Shown here one piece after another: positions 5,870 to 7,373 of a DNA stretch of 7,373 nucleotides. This stretch comes from Thermotogae bacterium. GTDB taxonomy: Bacteria; Thermotogota; Thermotogae; Petrotogales; Kosmotogaceae. The stretch's first letter is position 1, and every line of letters begins with the position of its first letter. Under the pieces are notes generated by a model. The model had not been told where the DNA came from and did not search any database. It saw only the letters and a list, made by a program, of their open reading frames with translations. The position numbers were made by a program, and so were the translations under genes. Location: assembly GCA_003643975.1 (NCBI GenBank), contig QNAR01000079.1, positions 1-7,373 on the forward strand, read 5' to 3'.

Positions 5870-7373
5870 ATGATAATTGGAATTTTCATTGGTCTGGCAT
5901 TGGGAATAGCAATAACTTTTATGGCCATTCCTTTGGTAACAAAAAAGGTTAAGAATAAAATTGAAGAACATTTAAAAGCTTCTAGGCAAGACGCTGAATC
6001 CATTAAAAAAAGAGCTTTAGAGGAAGCAGAGCATCTTAGAAAGAAGGCCCTAATAGAAGGTAGGGAAGAACTCCATAAATTCAGGGAAGAAATGGAGCGA
6101 GAGCTCCGAAAGGAAAGAGAAGAACTCAAGCAATGGGATGAGAGGCTTTCAAGGCGGGAAGATAACCTTGATAGAAAAGAAGAAACCCTCGATAAAATGA
6201 AACATGAGATTGAAATCAAGACCTCTGAAATTGAGAAACTCAAGGAAACTGCCGAACGAAAGTTGTATGAACTTTCTGACCTTACACCAGAAGAAGCCAG
6301 GGAGCTTGTGCTGAAAAGGGCGGAGGAAATTTATGAATACGAAATCGCTCAACGTTTCAAACAAATAAAAGAGCAGTACGAAGAAGAAGCGATGAAGCAC
6401 GCTAAATGGGTAATAGTTAGCGCTGTACAGCGCTATGCCGCGGACATTACCGGTGATGTAACTGTTAGTACAGTGAGCTTACCATCGGATGAGATGAAAG
6501 GTCGAATTATTGGGAGAGAAGGTAGAAATATCAGAGCTTTTGAGAAGCTTACAGGAGCAGATTTGATTATCGATGATACACCTGAAATAGTCGTTGTCTC
6601 ATGCTTCAACCCACTTCGTAGGGCCATAGCAAAATTAACTCTTGAAAGGCTTGTGGAAGATGGAAGAATTCATCCTGCAAGGATTGAAGAGATATATGAA
6701 AAAGCAAAGAAAACCATATATTCAGAAATAAAAGAAGCAGGCCAGGAGGCCTTAATGAAGGTGGGCATTCCATCGATGCATCCTGAACTTGTAAAGCTCC
6801 TTGGACGCCTTAAGTACAGAACCAGTTACGGTCAAAATGTTCTTGAGCATTCAATAGAAGTCGCTCAAATCGCTGCTTTAATGGCGGCAGAACTTGGTCT
6901 TAACGTTGATAAGGTCAAAAGAGGGGCATTACTTCATGACCTTGGTAAAGCCATTGATCATGAGCTTGAAGGTTCTCATGCCATAATTGGTGGTGAAATC
7001 GCCAAGCGGTATGGAGAAAAACCCGATGTGATAAATATGATACAGCATCACCATGGTGAAACCGAAGCGACTTCACCGGAAAGTGTTCTAATAGCTGCAG
7101 CAGATGCTATTTCTGCCGCTAGACCCGGCGCTCGACGAGAGTCACTCGATATGTATATCAAGCGTTTGGAAAGGCTTGAAGAAATTGCTATGCGTTTTAA
7201 CCATATTGAAAAGGCCTATGCAATTCAGGCTGGAAGGGAACTGAGAGTAATTGTTGAGCCAGACAAAGTAGACGATATCCTTGCAGAGAAACTAGCTGCC
7301 GATATAGCCCGAAAAATAGAAGAAGAAATGGAGTACCCAGGTGTGGTAAAAGTCACTGTAATCAGGGAAAGAC
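5870..7373 (+). CDS. rny: Ribonuclease Y (cut by window edge near its C-terminus)
   Basis: RNase Y is a membrane-anchored endoribonuclease that initiates mRNA decay. The frame gives 501 codons, and the last visible residues (VVKVTVIRE-R) are the usual closing strand, so only a handful of codons are missing. Domains: a single N-terminal membrane segment at about 2-24; a long Lys/Glu/Arg-rich coiled coil to about 180; a KH domain with G211-RIIGREG-R, whose GREG loop at 215-218 contacts RNA; then the HD domain with H327, H356-D357, H370, H393-H394 and D412, all metal-ligand positions apparently intact, followed by the family-specific AARPGARRES. The ATG at 5870 is the only choice that keeps the membrane anchor: an in-frame stop lies at 5852-5854. 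Unlike its neighbours it does not overlap the previous gene and has no normal ribosome site at the start. Confidence 0.97.
   Translation, partial: MIIGIFIGLALGIAITFMAIPLVTKKVKNKIEEHLKASRQDAESIKKRALEEAEHLRKKALIEGREELHKFREEMERELRKEREELKQWDERLSRREDNLDRKEETLDKMKHEIEIKTSEIEKLKETAERKLYELSDLTPEEARELVLKRAEEIYEYEIAQRFKQIKEQYEEEAMKHAKWVIVSAVQRYAADITGDVTVSTVSLPSDEMKGRIIGREGRNIRAFEKLTGADLIIDDTPEIVVVSCFNPLRRAIAKLTLERLVEDGRIHPARIEEIYEKAKKTIYSEIKEAGQEALMKVGIPSMHPELVKLLGRLKYRTSYGQNVLEHSIEVAQIAALMAAELGLNVDKVKRGALLHDLGKAIDHELEGSHAIIGGEIAKRYGEKPDVINMIQHHHGETEATSPESVLIAAADAISAARPGARRESLDMYIKRLERLEEIAMRFNHIEKAYAIQAGRELRVIVEPDKVDDILAEKLAADIARKIEEEMEYPGVVKVTVIRER

Noticed and set aside
5851..6243. Serine/leucine-rich 130-residue open frame on the minus strand
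   Set aside because: It is the antisense shadow of the Lys/Glu-rich coiled coil of RNase Y; low complexity, no ribosome site, and the plus-strand frame is certain.

Overview
The window reads as a piece of a thermophilic bacterial chromosome, most likely from the Thermotogae and possibly near Kosmotoga or Mesotoga. This rests on the look of the proteins (Lys/Glu-rich, Thermotoga-sized RimO and Rex), the tightly packed overlapping genes with clear Shine-Dalgarno sites, the A+T-leaning composition, and the familiar order pgsA-thpR-recA-recX-rny. The genus is inference from memory of the families and has not been searched.

Layout. Positions 1-912 hold two minus-strand genes: rex (NAD(H)-sensing repressor) followed 9 bases later by udk (uridine kinase), which runs off the left edge. 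Positions 913-1053 are the only sizeable intergenic region. It is a divergent control region with an excellent Rex-type operator lying over the predicted -10 box of rex, plus an extended -10 promoter pointing the other way. From 1054 to the right edge, seven plus-strand genes form one continuous run with overlaps or 1-base gaps at almost every junction: a small membrane-anchored protein of unknown function, a DUF4416 protein, rimO, pgsA, thpR, recA and recX. Then, after a 56-base leader, comes rny (RNase Y), cut by the right edge only a few codons before its expected end.

How they fit together. The plus-strand run mixes ribosome modification (RimO on S12), phospholipid synthesis (PgsA), RNA end processing (ThpR), homologous recombination (RecA and its modulator RecX) and mRNA decay (RNase Y). 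Most reading frames are translationally linked, so expression probably depends on the promoter upstream of 1054 or one before it in the same run. I see no SOS-type box in front of recA. The minus-strand pair appears to be autoregulated by Rex according to the NADH/NAD+ ratio, which would bring uridine salvage under redox control.

No mobile element, CRISPR array, RNA gene or wholly new system is visible. The points most worth a second look are the Rex operator with its one-base-longer centre, the rex-udk coupling, the unusual leader of rny (a perfect Shine-Dalgarno sequence 45 bases too far upstream with a possible hairpin and a 7-codon mini-ORF between), and the two uncharacterised proteins coupled to rimO.
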